From an uncultured bacterium (GTDB lineage Bacteria; Verrucomicrobiota; Lentisphaeria; Oligosphaerales; Oligosphaeraceae): 42,069 bases of DNA. Location: contig URJM01000010.1 of the NCBI GenBank assembly GCA_900548225.1, forward strand, positions 1-42,069, written 5' to 3'. The notes under the pieces were generated by a model. It was given only the letters and a program-made list of their open reading frames with translations, searched no databases and was not told the origin of the DNA. The position numbers and the translations under genes were made by a program. Of this stretch, positions 7,354-15,061 are shown one piece after another. The number at the start of each line of letters is the position of its first letter. Position 1 is the first letter of the stretch.

Positions 7354-8256
7354 CTACGGCGTCTTCTTGAAGTGCGTCCTGTATATCCAGGCGCATTCGC
7401 CAGGTTCCAGCGCTCCCTCGTGCAGCCGGAATGCGCCTTCCTCCCACTTCCACGCACCGTGTTCCTCCTCCGGCAGGTTTTGGAGAGTCATGCCCGAGAC
7501 CCCGACCAGGTTCCAGCCACGGTGCCATGTGCCTCCGCTGGGGACGAGCCCTTCGGGGGCCGGGTCAGTCGCCGTGAGGATCACCTGCCTCCCCGACTCG
7601 TCCGTCTCGCAGAGCCAGAACGGCTCCCCGGGAGTCGACGGGATTGTGTTCTGGTAGTATGCGCCAGCCGTTCCGGGGCCGCAGTAGACGGCGCGTCCGG
7701 CGGCGAGCCGTTCAATGCTCTCCCCGTCGACGGTGCATGGCAGCGAGACCAGGTTCCAGCCGTGATTGAGGGTCATCTGGAAGAAGGACCCCTCCAGGTA
7801 TGGCGCATCCTTGTCAAGCGCCACCGTCTCCATGCCGGTGACATCGCCGTCGCCGTCCCACACGTGGCATTTTCCGTCGCATCGGATTTCCCTGCGGGTC
7901 TCCCCGTCAGTCATCTTCGGGAACTTCAGGTAGTAGACAAGCGTGCCTGACTCCACCAGGTTTCCCTCGCCTGGGTAGCCGAAGATCCAGCTGAAGCCTC
8001 CTTGGCGCCGGGAGGGTGCGCAGGCCCTTCCGTTCCAGAAGGCCGCCAGCACACGGCAGTCGTCGGACCAGCGCTCCTCGAGAATCCAGGCCGTGGGCAG
8101 GTCCCCGTCGTCAAAGGACACAGCCACGTCGACACGGATAACCGACTCGAAATCCACCTCCCCGGATTGAAGAGTCCGCACGGCCGAAGGCACGGACGCG
8201 TAGGCCGGCAGGATAGACAGCAGGCAGAACAACAGGCAGAATCGTACAAGTCTCAT
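7354..8256 (-). CDS. Secreted protein of unknown function with two GWNLV motifs
   Basis: This protein of about 300 aa starts with a signal peptide (MRLVRFCLLFCLLSILPAYA). The start at 8256 (or the ATG just before it at 8259) is chosen because GGAGGGA (8261-8267) lies immediately upstream; the open frame extends to 8292 without support. The mature part is rich in Trp, Gly and acidic residues and looks beta-rich. Two related segments occur: NHGWNLVSLPC near residue 170 and HRGWNLVGVSG near residue 250. Each is preceded or followed by short Trp/aromatic motifs (EPFWLCETDESG, ECAWIYRTH). Such GWNLVS repeats are seen in exported or surface proteins of several environmental bacteria, but no function can be given. 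The gene is monocistronic, with its own promoter-like sequence at 8342-8369. Confidence 0.8.
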   Translation of the reverse strand: MRLVRFCLLFCLLSILPAYASVPSAVRTLQSGEVDFESVIRVDVAVSFDDGDLPTAWILEERWSDDCRVLAAFWNGRACAPSRRQGGFSWIFGYPGEGNLVESGTLVYYLKFPKMTDGETRREIRCDGKCHVWDGDGDVTGMETVALDKDAPYLEGSFFQMTLNHGWNLVSLPCTVDGESIERLAAGRAVYCGPGTAGAYYQNTIPSTPGEPFWLCETDESGRQVILTATDPAPEGLVPSGGTWHRGWNLVGVSGMTLQNLPEEEHGAWKWEEGAFRLHEGALEPGECAWIYRTHFKKTP

Positions 8257-8341
8257 CATTTCCCTCCTTGATGGCCGATAGGCGAAAAACACTATTCCTC
8301 AGCCGGACAATGGGAAGTGCCCACACTGTCCGCATGACTAA

Positions 8342-8369
8342 AGATAGTGATGGGGAATGATGCTACAAC
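8342..8369 (-). promoter_or_regulatory. Sigma70-type promoter candidate for the secreted protein gene
   Basis: On the minus strand TTGTAG (8364-8369) and TATCTT (8342-8347) are separated by 16 nt, about 80 nt upstream of the chosen start at 8256. A perfect 14-bp palindrome lies 14 nt upstream of the -35 element. Assignment is by hexamer match only. Confidence 0.45.
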
Positions 8370-8383
8370 TTGTTGGATGCCAA

Positions 8384-8397
8384 AGTTATATAACTTA
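8384..8397. promoter_or_regulatory. 14-bp perfect palindrome, operator-like
   Basis: AAGTTATATAACTT is fully self-complementary and lies between the stop of the M24 peptidase gene and the promoter-like sequence at 8342-8369. Its position just upstream of a -35 element suits an activator or repressor site. It could also be part of an AT-rich transcript end for the peptidase gene. No regulator gene is adjacent. Confidence 0.4.
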
Positions 8398-8448
8398 TAA
8401 TTTATGATGTCGCGCCATGATTTCCAGGCACGAAACGAACCAAAACCA

Positions 8449-9579
8449 TCATAGTTCGAGGAACTTTTCCGCCACTGTCAGGTTGTCTATGCCCCCTTCA
8501 GCCACTGCGACCGTGTCCTCGATGCGTATGCCGCCCCATTCAGGGTAGTAGAGTCCGGGTTCGACCGTAACGACATTTCCCTTCCTGAGCGGCTCCTTCT
8601 GGCGCAGGCTCAATGACGGGCCCTCATGGATTTCCAAGCCCACGGAATGGCCCAGCCCGTGGAAGAATCCGTAGTAGACTCCGCTCGACTCCTCCTTGCC
8701 GGTCTTGAAGCCTTCCTCCTTGAAGTAGTCTGCGGCCGCCTGGTGGATTGCCTCGCCCGCAACGCCCGCCTTGAGGGAGCCTAGGGCCTTCTCCTGGGCG
8801 GCCAGGACGGTCTCGTATGCCTTTCGGACAACCGGGGAGGCGCTTCCCTTGACCCTGGTGCGCGTAAGGTCGCCGTAGTACCCCGTCGCCTGGTCCCGGG
8901 GGAAGATGTCCATCACAATCGGCTCGTTTGCCCGAATCGGCCCCTCGCCCCGTGAGTGCGGGTCGGATCCCTGGACGCCTGGCGCCGCGATTGTCCCGCG
9001 TCCCAGTCCGCCGCCTCTGGCGATGGCTCCGTCAATGGCTCCGCGAAGCTCCTCCGCAGTCAGACGACGCCCGTCAAAGACAAGGAATCCCTCACGGTCG
9101 ACCGTCGATTGCCTGAGAATCCCGTCGGCCACCGCAAGCCCCGCCTCGGCAAGGCGCTGGGAATGCCGGATTTTCTCGATTTCCTCCGGCGTCTTCACCT
9201 CCCGTTCGGGTGCCATGCGCTCTTCGACGACCAGCCTGAGGCCGCTCCTGCGCAGCAGATCCGCATCCGCCACAGGCATCATCCGGTGGACATGCCACTC
9301 CCTGCACTTCGTCCCCCTGCATATTGTCATGACCATCCTTGCAAGCCAGTTCCTTGCGATTGATTTCCGGACCTTGAAATGCTGTGCCAGGCGCGTGACA
9401 TCGATTACCTGGACATCGCGGTGGCACTCCTTCTGCGCGCGTCCCAGTTCGAGTTCGCTGACCGCAACCGACTTTACGCCGTCCGCCTCGAAGAAGAGGA
9501 ACGGGTCCTCGGCCATGAATCCCGTGAGATAGAGCAGGTCGGCGCAGGATTCGCTTGATGCATAGATGAGTCTGTTCAT
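8449..9579 (-). CDS. M24 family metallopeptidase (Xaa-Pro aminopeptidase type)
   Basis: This 376-aa protein is predicted to be a cytoplasmic dinuclear-metal aminopeptidase that removes N-terminal residues next to proline or cleaves Xaa-Pro dipeptides. A creatinase-like N-terminal domain spans roughly residues 1-135, followed by the pita-bread catalytic domain. All five metal ligands are visible in order: Asp in IVMDIFP, Asp in YYGDLTRT, His in FFHGLGHSVGLEIHEGP, Glu in VTVEPGLYYP, and Glu in GIRIEDTV. The second His in EIHEGP matches the catalytic His. The length suits the PepP/PepQ-type short forms. It follows the ABC permease gene after 20 bp and is probably the last gene of the transport cluster; linkage of a metallopeptidase with a metal importer is suggestive but not proof of function. 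Exact substrate preference cannot be read from sequence. Confidence 0.93.
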   Translation of the reverse strand: MNRLIYASSESCADLLYLTGFMAEDPFLFFEADGVKSVAVSELELGRAQKECHRDVQVIDVTRLAQHFKVRKSIARNWLARMVMTICRGTKCREWHVHRMMPVADADLLRRSGLRLVVEERMAPEREVKTPEEIEKIRHSQRLAEAGLAVADGILRQSTVDREGFLVFDGRRLTAEELRGAIDGAIARGGGLGRGTIAAPGVQGSDPHSRGEGPIRANEPIVMDIFPRDQATGYYGDLTRTRVKGSASPVVRKAYETVLAAQEKALGSLKAGVAGEAIHQAAADYFKEEGFKTGKEESSGVYYGFFHGLGHSVGLEIHEGPSLSLRQKEPLRKGNVVTVEPGLYYPEWGGIRIEDTVAVAEGGIDNLTVAEKFLEL

Positions 9580-9599
9580 TGCCTGTGGTTCTTCTTGAG

Positions 9600-10475
9600 T
9601 CAGGAATTCCGTGTCCGGCGGAGTTTATTTGCGAGCATGCGCCCTCCTCCTGTTCCGAGATAGAGTATGCCCGCCAGTTCGACGATTGTCGCGCCAGGCG
9701 AAAGCAGGATGTTTCCCGGCAGGGTGTCGTAGGAGAGCCCGACCCCCAGGAAACAGCATCCGAAGCAGAAGGCCCCCGCCAGCGCCATGATGACCGGTAT
9801 GCGGCGGGAGAGCGTGGCCGCCGCGGCGACAGGCAGGATCAGCAAAGCCATGCAGAGGATGATGCCGACAAGCTGGGAAAGGATTACGACTGTGACCGCA
9901 ATCATCAACTGCAGCGCCAGCTGCACCCAGGTCGTCGAAATCCCCCTCAAGGTGAGCATTTCGCTATGGAAGGCCAGGGCGACAAAGCGCTGATGCCAGA
10001 GGATTGCCAGCAGAAGCACGAATGCGTCAAGCAGCGCGGTCATCCAGAGGTCCTGCGGGGAGACAATCAGGATGCTTCCGAAGAGGTAGCTGTTCAGGTC
10101 CGGCGGATATCCCGGCATCGCCGTCACGAAGGAGATTCCGATGGCCATTCCCAGCGCCCAGACCGCCGAGAGGACGGTGTCGGTGCGGAAGCGCCACCGG
10201 GCGGTCCCAAGTGTGATGAATACGGCCACGAGGATTGCAGCCGCAAGTCCTCCCAGCCAGGGTGTCAACCACGGCAGGGAGTATTTCGCCGAGAGGAAGA
10301 GCGCCGCGCCTACGCCGCCGAGAAGCGAGTGGCTGACCGCCCCCACCGCATAGCTGTCGCGCTTCAGCACGACATAGCAGCCCACGATTCCGCAGGCGAC
10401 CGCGGCAAGCACCATCGCGGCAAGGGACCGCGCCAGCAAGGGCGAATGGAATAGCTCCTGGAGAAAAAGGGACAT
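9600..10475 (-). CDS. Zn/Mn ABC transporter permease (ABC-3 family)
   Basis: This is the membrane subunit of a divalent-metal importer of the ZnuB/MntB/TroC type. The 291-aa protein has about eight or nine hydrophobic helices. The ABC-3 family pattern is present: GCYVVLKRDSYAVGAVSHSLLGGVG near residues 32-56 and AALLIVSPQDLWM-like coupling segments in the middle (SILIVSPQDLWMTAL). Later segments such as LSQLVGIILCMALLILPVAAA match the conserved C-terminal helices. It lies 39 bp downstream of the ATPase gene and 20 bp before the M24 peptidase gene, all co-directional. Zinc versus manganese specificity cannot be decided from the permease. Confidence 0.9.
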   Translation of the reverse strand: MSLFLQELFHSPLLARSLAAMVLAAVACGIVGCYVVLKRDSYAVGAVSHSLLGGVGAALFLSAKYSLPWLTPWLGGLAAAILVAVFITLGTARWRFRTDTVLSAVWALGMAIGISFVTAMPGYPPDLNSYLFGSILIVSPQDLWMTALLDAFVLLLAILWHQRFVALAFHSEMLTLRGISTTWVQLALQLMIAVTVVILSQLVGIILCMALLILPVAAAATLSRRIPVIMALAGAFCFGCCFLGVGLSYDTLPGNILLSPGATIVELAGILYLGTGGGRMLANKLRRTRNS

Positions 10476-10514
10476 ACGGGTGGATTGTTGGAAAACCGGT
10501 GTGGCGCGACGCTC

Positions 10515-11336
10515 CTAGCGCTCCTTGCAGCTGCACTCCCCGGGAGCGTGTTCGTGTGCGTCCGCTTCGCCAAGATGGGGGCCGGCGCAGGGATCCCCGT
10601 CCTGGAGCTTGCGGTCGACAGGGCAGTCGTGGTGGAAAATGTGCACCCAGTTGCCGGCGTGCAGGTCGTCCTTCGAGACCTGGTCGATCCTGTGCATTCC
10701 GGCAGTGTGGTTCACGCAGATTACATGGGTGGCAAACGCCTCGACCATCGACAGGTTGTGGGAGACCATCACGACCGTGAGGCGCTGGCTTAGCGTCTTC
10801 AGCAGGGAGTAGATTGTCGCGACCCCGGGGGCGTCCAGGTTTGCGCCAGGTTCGTCCAGAAGGAGGAGCTGCGGTTCGGATGCGAGCGCCTGGGCGATGA
10901 GGACCCTTTGGCGCTGGCCGCCGGAAAGCGCGGCAAATGGCTTTTGCGCGGCGTCGGGAAGCCCCACCTCCGCAAGTGCATCCATCGCGACGGCACGGTC
11001 TTCCCTGCGTGGACCGCCGAAGAGGTGGCGTTCCATGCGGCCAAGCAGGACGGTTTCAAGGACGGAGATGGGGAAGTTGTGGTCGAATTCAAGCGACTGG
11101 GGGACATAGCCCATCCTGCGTCGCGCACGGCATGGCTCCTCGCCGAATATCCGTATGCTTCCGAATCTCGGTGCCAGAAGCCCGAGCATCAGCCGCAGAA
11201 GGGTCGTCTTGCCGCCGCCATTGGGGCCTACCACGATGGCAAAGTCCCTCTGGCCCACCTCAAGGTTGATATTGTGGAGAACCTCGTGCTGCTCGTAGCC
11301 AAAGCAGAGGTTCGTAATCTGTATTGCAGGAATCAT
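10515..11336 (-). CDS. Zn/Mn ABC transporter ATP-binding protein with His/Cys-rich tail
   Basis: This 273-aa nucleotide-binding subunit of the ZnuC/MntA type energises metal import. Walker A is GPNGGGKTT (about residues 38-46), the ABC signature LSGGQRQRV (about 141-149), and Walker B LLLLDEPGANLD; the H-loop is VMVSHNLSMV. The ATG (11334-11336) overlaps the stop of the binding-protein gene in ATGA fashion. The unusual part is the C-terminus: after the H-loop, the last 60 residues contain about nine His and four Cys (for example HIFHHDCPV, GPHLGEADAHEHAPGECSC). This is longer and more metal-ligand-rich than ordinary ABC ATPases and recalls the His-containing tail of ZnuC that has been linked to zinc sensing. 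That points mildly to zinc as the cargo. Confidence 0.92.
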   Translation of the reverse strand: MIPAIQITNLCFGYEQHEVLHNINLEVGQRDFAIVVGPNGGGKTTLLRLMLGLLAPRFGSIRIFGEEPCRARRRMGYVPQSLEFDHNFPISVLETVLLGRMERHLFGGPRREDRAVAMDALAEVGLPDAAQKPFAALSGGQRQRVLIAQALASEPQLLLLDEPGANLDAPGVATIYSLLKTLSQRLTVVMVSHNLSMVEAFATHVICVNHTAGMHRIDQVSKDDLHAGNWVHIFHHDCPVDRKLQDGDPCAGPHLGEADAHEHAPGECSCKER

Positions 11337-12169
11337 TTTTCAACGGGGCGGTACGCCCTCTCGATTGCCTCGCCTATCGCCGAAAGACCCTCCACCAGGC
11401 TCGATGGAAGCGGATCAAGGCTGATGACCCGGCACTTCAACTCCTTCGCGAGAATCCTGGCCGACCTCTCCGAAAATCTCGGCTGGACAAAAATCGCCGG
11501 AAGCCCGCGCTCCCGTGCCCGGCGCATCGACGCCTGGAGGCTGCCGCCGATGGGCTCCTTGCCCTCCTCCTCTATCGCCAGCTGCTCAATCCCATGCTCC
11601 CCAAGAAAGTATCCGAAGGCAGGATGGTAGACGAGCACTGTGCCGCCACGCAGAAATGCAAGACGCCTGAGGTTGGCCTCATGCACGCCCCGCAATTTCC
11701 CGCAGTACCTGTCGAGGTTCCCCTTGAAGTAGTCGGCCTTCTCCGGAAGAATGCGCGAAAGCGCCGCCGCCACGTTTTCAGAGTAGCGAAGCATGTTCTC
11801 CGCTGAAAGCCAGACATGGGGGTCTTCCCCGCCGTCGGGGAAGGTCCTGCGCGACATCCCCTGCGACCCGTCCGCGATTTCAAGCCCGGGGTATGCCGAG
11901 CGCAACTTTGGCAATAGCGCCGCCTCGTATGGCGCCCCTATCGAGATGAAGAGACGGCTCCGCCCCAGCGCCGAAAGCGTCCTTGCGTCGGGATGGAAGC
12001 TCTCGGGGCTGCCGCTTGTCGTCAAAAGCGACCTGGCTTCGATTGCATTGCCGCCAATCTCGACTACAGGTTCCAGGCCAGTCGGGATTGAGACGAATAC
12101 GACGACGGGGGCTCCCCGGAGAAGCCCCGAGAAGAGGACTGCCAGAAGCAGGACGAGTATGCGGTTCAT
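11333..12169 (-). CDS. Metal ABC transporter substrate-binding protein (ZnuA/TroA-like)
   Basis: This 278-aa exported protein captures Zn2+ or Mn2+ in the periplasm for the ABC importer encoded next to it. A hydrophobic N-terminus (MNRILVLLLAVLFSGLLRGA) is a signal peptide without a lipobox Cys. Cluster A-I ligands are visible in the expected order: His in ESFHPDARTL, His in DPHVWLSAENM, His in VLVYHPAFGYF, and Asp in VISLDPLPSS. The long His/Asp-rich loop of many ZnuA proteins is missing, so manganese cannot be excluded. The gene starts 10 bp after the yihY-like gene and overlaps the ATPase gene by 4 bp. No Zur box or other operator was identified. Confidence 0.9.
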   Translation of the reverse strand: MNRILVLLLAVLFSGLLRGAPVVVFVSIPTGLEPVVEIGGNAIEARSLLTTSGSPESFHPDARTLSALGRSRLFISIGAPYEAALLPKLRSAYPGLEIADGSQGMSRRTFPDGGEDPHVWLSAENMLRYSENVAAALSRILPEKADYFKGNLDRYCGKLRGVHEANLRRLAFLRGGTVLVYHPAFGYFLGEHGIEQLAIEEEGKEPIGGSLQASMRRARERGLPAIFVQPRFSERSARILAKELKCRVISLDPLPSSLVEGLSAIGEAIERAYRPVEK

Positions 12170-12179
12170 GGGCGGGTAT

Positions 12180-13700
12180 TCAGTTGAAGGGGTTTGTGGA
12201 TGCGGGGGCCTCTCTCTCGACCACGTGTTCGAAGGTTATCTTCGAGAGCCGCGCCTCGTCGTCGTCATGCCATTCGCGCAGGTAGTCCGCGAATTTTGCG
12301 GGCAGGCACTTTGCGATGCGCCTTGCCGTTGCGGTGTCGATGCCCGTGAATGCGTCCGACACGTCGGCGAGGGTGATTTGCGAAGATGGCCTTCCGAGGA
12401 TGTAATCGTAGGAGTCTGGCGGGTCGGCCTCGGGCTTGCGCTGGATTACAAGTCCAGCCTTCCTGAGGCTCTCAAGGGCAAACTCGATTTCGCGGATGGA
12501 GACATTGTGCTCCATGGCGAAGTCGGCGGCATTCCAGCATCCATGCCCCTCGTCGTAGCACTTGCTGATTGCTTCGACAATTGCAATGCCGAGCATCCTG
12601 TTTGCGCCGGCTTCGACGGGCAGCATCTGCTTCGTCTGCCGAAGGATGCGCTGATTCTGCGCCGCAAAGCAGATTTCCGCGCCAAGGAGGATGACCAGCC
12701 AGTTGGCGTAGAGCCACGCCAGGAAGAAGGGCAATGCGGCGAATGCGCCGTAGATTGCGTTGTAGCGCGCCAGCCCAATCTGCCACTTGACGTATGCGAT
12801 GAGGACCGCGCTCCACATCACTGCGGCCACGGCGCCTGCCAGGAAGGCCGGCCCGACCCGGACATGGGTGTTCGGCATGTAGAGGTAGAGCAGCGCGAAG
12901 GCGGCCACCAGGCAGAAGTAGAGAAGCGCCCGCGCAACAACATGCCCAAGCAGCTTGACCAGGGAGGAGTTGGTTATCAGCAACTCGGAGAGCCTCCCTG
13001 AGTTGATGTATGCGTTCAGGGAGAGAATGCAGAAGAGGAGGATGGGGAGCAGTAGAAGCAATACGAGGTACTCGCTGATTTGACGCAGGAAACCACGCCC
13101 CTGCTTTACACACCAGATGCCGTTGAAGTTGCTCTCCAGCTTCTGAATCGACATCACGACGGTGGCAAGCAAGGTGACGACTCCGATGATGCCAAGGGCA
13201 GTGAAGTTCGTCTTGTCAACGTATGTGATGAGCTTGATGAGGCCCTCCTGCATGGGGTCGGGAAGCTCCGCGACAAAGCCAGGCCTCGCCAGCTCCTCCG
13301 CCAGGCTCTCCGACTCGTCGGCGCCCCCCGTCTCGCCCCCGTCGTGGATTACCTTGTATTCAAAGGTCTCGTTGCCGCCGGAGTCTCTCTGGACGATTGT
13401 CGCAATCCCCATGTGCTCAAGGAGTTGCTTCTGAAGGCCAATTCCCTTGCAGAAGGAGAGCGCCACCGCCAGGATGGGCACCAGCGAAACCATGGTGACG
13501 TAGGTGAGGGCACAGCTCTGGAGCGTGCAGCGGTCTTCGAAGAAGCCACGAGTCGCGACAACAAGCAGACGGCAGAAGGAGTAGCCGCCGCGCTTCAGCG
13601 TCTTCAACGCATTGAAGTCGGCGTTCCAAATCTTGTCCGTGAAGAAGTCAATGATCGCCTTGACGGGTTTCAGGATGGCCAGGTTGCAGTCGAATGGCAT
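12180..13700 (-). CDS. YihY/BrkB family inner-membrane protein with C-terminal helical domain
   Basis: At 506 aa this is a long member of the YihY/virulence factor BrkB family (once misnamed RNase BN). The family core is about residues 45-345, with six hydrophobic segments. Typical elements are LTYVTMVSLVPILAVALSF (near 68-86), ESNFNGIWCVKQGRGF, and the paired LPFFLAWLYANWLVILLGAEI segment near residue 330. A loop of roughly 60 acidic residues (DSGGNETFEYK... to about 150) interrupts the usual layout. The last 130 residues look like a winged-helix domain (VSIREIEFALESLRKAGLV), which occurs in a subset of this family. GGAGA lies upstream of the ATG. It is followed after 10 bp by the metal-binding protein gene and preceded by the CHR pair. 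Function of the family is not settled; transport or envelope roles have been proposed. Confidence 0.88.
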   Translation of the reverse strand: MPFDCNLAILKPVKAIIDFFTDKIWNADFNALKTLKRGGYSFCRLLVVATRGFFEDRCTLQSCALTYVTMVSLVPILAVALSFCKGIGLQKQLLEHMGIATIVQRDSGGNETFEYKVIHDGGETGGADESESLAEELARPGFVAELPDPMQEGLIKLITYVDKTNFTALGIIGVVTLLATVVMSIQKLESNFNGIWCVKQGRGFLRQISEYLVLLLLLPILLFCILSLNAYINSGRLSELLITNSSLVKLLGHVVARALLYFCLVAAFALLYLYMPNTHVRVGPAFLAGAVAAVMWSAVLIAYVKWQIGLARYNAIYGAFAALPFFLAWLYANWLVILLGAEICFAAQNQRILRQTKQMLPVEAGANRMLGIAIVEAISKCYDEGHGCWNAADFAMEHNVSIREIEFALESLRKAGLVIQRKPEADPPDSYDYILGRPSSQITLADVSDAFTGIDTATARRIAKCLPAKFADYLREWHDDDEARLSKITFEHVVEREAPASTNPFN

Positions 13701-13752
13701 GTCCGTGTCTCCTTTGATGACATGGTTGGAAGGCGTTCGAGGCGCGGTGTCC

Positions 13753-14331
13753 TTAAATGGGGATGAGGAAGAGCAGCCAGCCCGCCAGCGCGGAGCCCAG
13801 CAATACCCACACGAGATTCGGCTTCCACTTCCATTGGACGAAGAGGACGGCCGCGAAAATCACAATCCCCTGCCAGCAGACGCCGAAGGAGCCGCCCGCC
13901 CGCCAAAGCGCGGCAATTGGCGCGGTGAAGAGGGATGTCTCCGCAAAGAAGACTACAGCCGCCGCTATCAGTCCGAGCGTCGCAGGGCGGATGCCGCAGA
14001 GGATTGCCTGCCAATGGCGGTTTCTCTCGAAGGACTTGAGGAAGAGTCCCACCAGGATGCCCAGGACGAGCGACGGGGTTGTGACTCCTGCGGTCGCCAC
14101 AATCGCCCCCAGGAGCCCCCCCTCCTGCTGGCCGATGAAGGTGGCGCAGTTCAACCCTACGGGGCCGGGGGTCATCTGCGCAAGGGCGACGATGTCGGCG
14201 AATTCCGCCGAGGTCATGAGGGCGTGCTTTGTCACCAGTTCGTCCTGGAAGAGCGGAATCATTGCGTATCCGCCCCCGAAGGTGAAGACTCCGATTTTGA
14301 CGAAGAGGAGATAGAGGGAGAGGAGGCTCAT
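13753..14331 (-). CDS. Chromate transporter (CHR) family subunit 2
   Basis: This is one half of a two-gene short-chain CHR transporter; the 192-aa protein has about six membrane helices. The family motif FTFGGGYAMIPLFQDELV (about residues 14-31) and the later AQMTPGPVGLNCATFIG are both clear. The start is set at 14331 because it overlaps the stop of the partner gene in ATGA fashion; the open frame extends upstream to 14724, but that part only shadows the partner gene in another frame. Short CHR proteins are believed to work as heteropairs in opposite membrane orientation. Chromate efflux or anion transport is known for some members, but the physiological substrate here is unknown. Confidence 0.92.
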   Translation of the reverse strand: MSLLSLYLLFVKIGVFTFGGGYAMIPLFQDELVTKHALMTSAEFADIVALAQMTPGPVGLNCATFIGQQEGGLLGAIVATAGVTTPSLVLGILVGLFLKSFERNRHWQAILCGIRPATLGLIAAAVVFFAETSLFTAPIAALWRAGGSFGVCWQGIVIFAAVLFVQWKWKPNLVWVLLGSALAGWLLFLIPI

Positions 14332-14906
14332 TTCACGCCTCCAATCCTGGGCGCGAAGGAGCGTATGAAGCAGAGCCAGCCGAGAAGCGCGCCAGCCGCA
14401 AGCACGTAGACTGCGTTTGCGCCAAGGAATGCCAGGGCCACGAAGGAGACGCCCGCCACCGCCCAGGTGAAGATTCTCAAACGGGACTCCTCGGTCTCGA
14501 ACATCTTCTTGCCAAGATTGAAGACGGCGCAGAGTATCAAGGCGGAGACCGCCGCCCTGACGCCAAGGAATATGTGGTCCGTCACTTCGTGTCCGCGAAC
14601 CCGGGTGACTATGTGCGCAAGAATCACAATCGCAAGAAAGGGTGGGATGATGCTGCCCACAAGGGAGACAAGGGCCCCCGCCATCCCCGCGACGCGGTAG
14701 CCCAGCAGCACGCCCATGTTGCACGCGATGATGCCAGGCATCGACTGTATCGCGGCAACCGTGTCAACCATCTCGTCGTCGGAAAGCCATCCCCGCTTTT
14801 CGACGAACTCCTCGCGCATGAGCGGAAGCATCGCCAGCCCGCCGCCAAGGGTAACGGCGGAGATGTAGAAGAATATTCCGAAAAGGGTCTTGAGGCGGGA
14901 GACCAT
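14328..14906 (-). CDS. Chromate transporter (CHR) family subunit 1
   Basis: This is the first half of the CHR pair, also 192 aa. The motif TLGGGLAMLPLMREEFVEKRGWL (residues 18-40) and AAIQSMPGIIACNMGVLLG near residue 52 match the family and mirror the partner motifs. About six hydrophobic helices are present. It overlaps the partner by 4 bp. The ATG at 14904-14906 has no clear Shine-Dalgarno sequence. It is preceded by a terminator-like hairpin following efp, so a promoter for the seven-gene cluster should lie between 14907 and 14966, although I could not identify one. Equal lengths and mirrored motifs suggest descent from a tandem duplication, as known for this family. Confidence 0.92.
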   Translation of the reverse strand: MVSRLKTLFGIFFYISAVTLGGGLAMLPLMREEFVEKRGWLSDDEMVDTVAAIQSMPGIIACNMGVLLGYRVAGMAGALVSLVGSIIPPFLAIVILAHIVTRVRGHEVTDHIFLGVRAAVSALILCAVFNLGKKMFETEESRLRIFTWAVAGVSFVALAFLGANAVYVLAAGALLGWLCFIRSFAPRIGGVK

Positions 14907-14966
14907 GGGCGGTTGCGGTGGATGGAGAAAATGGCGAAGGGCAGTCGCCCCTACGCCTCGCTACGC

Positions 14967-15011
14967 AAAACGGGCAGCGGGCAAGTAGCGGAACTACCCA
15001 CCGGCTGCCCG
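14967..15011 (-). terminator. Intrinsic terminator downstream of efp
   Basis: Arms CGGGCAGC (14971-14978) and GCTGCCCG (15004-15011) form a perfect 8-bp stem, with a second inner stem (GTAG with CTAC) in the loop. On the minus strand the hairpin is followed by TTTTGC. It lies 50 nt after the efp stop and 60 nt before the CHR gene. Confidence 0.7.
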
Positions 15012-15061
15012 AAGAGGAAAGGCCGTTGCTATTGTTAAGAAGCTATGGCGAAGGATGACGC

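Noticed and set aside
14332..14724. N-terminal extension of CHR subunit 2
   Set aside because: The extension is out-of-frame coding sequence of subunit 1; the ATGA overlap at 14328-14331 gives the natural start.
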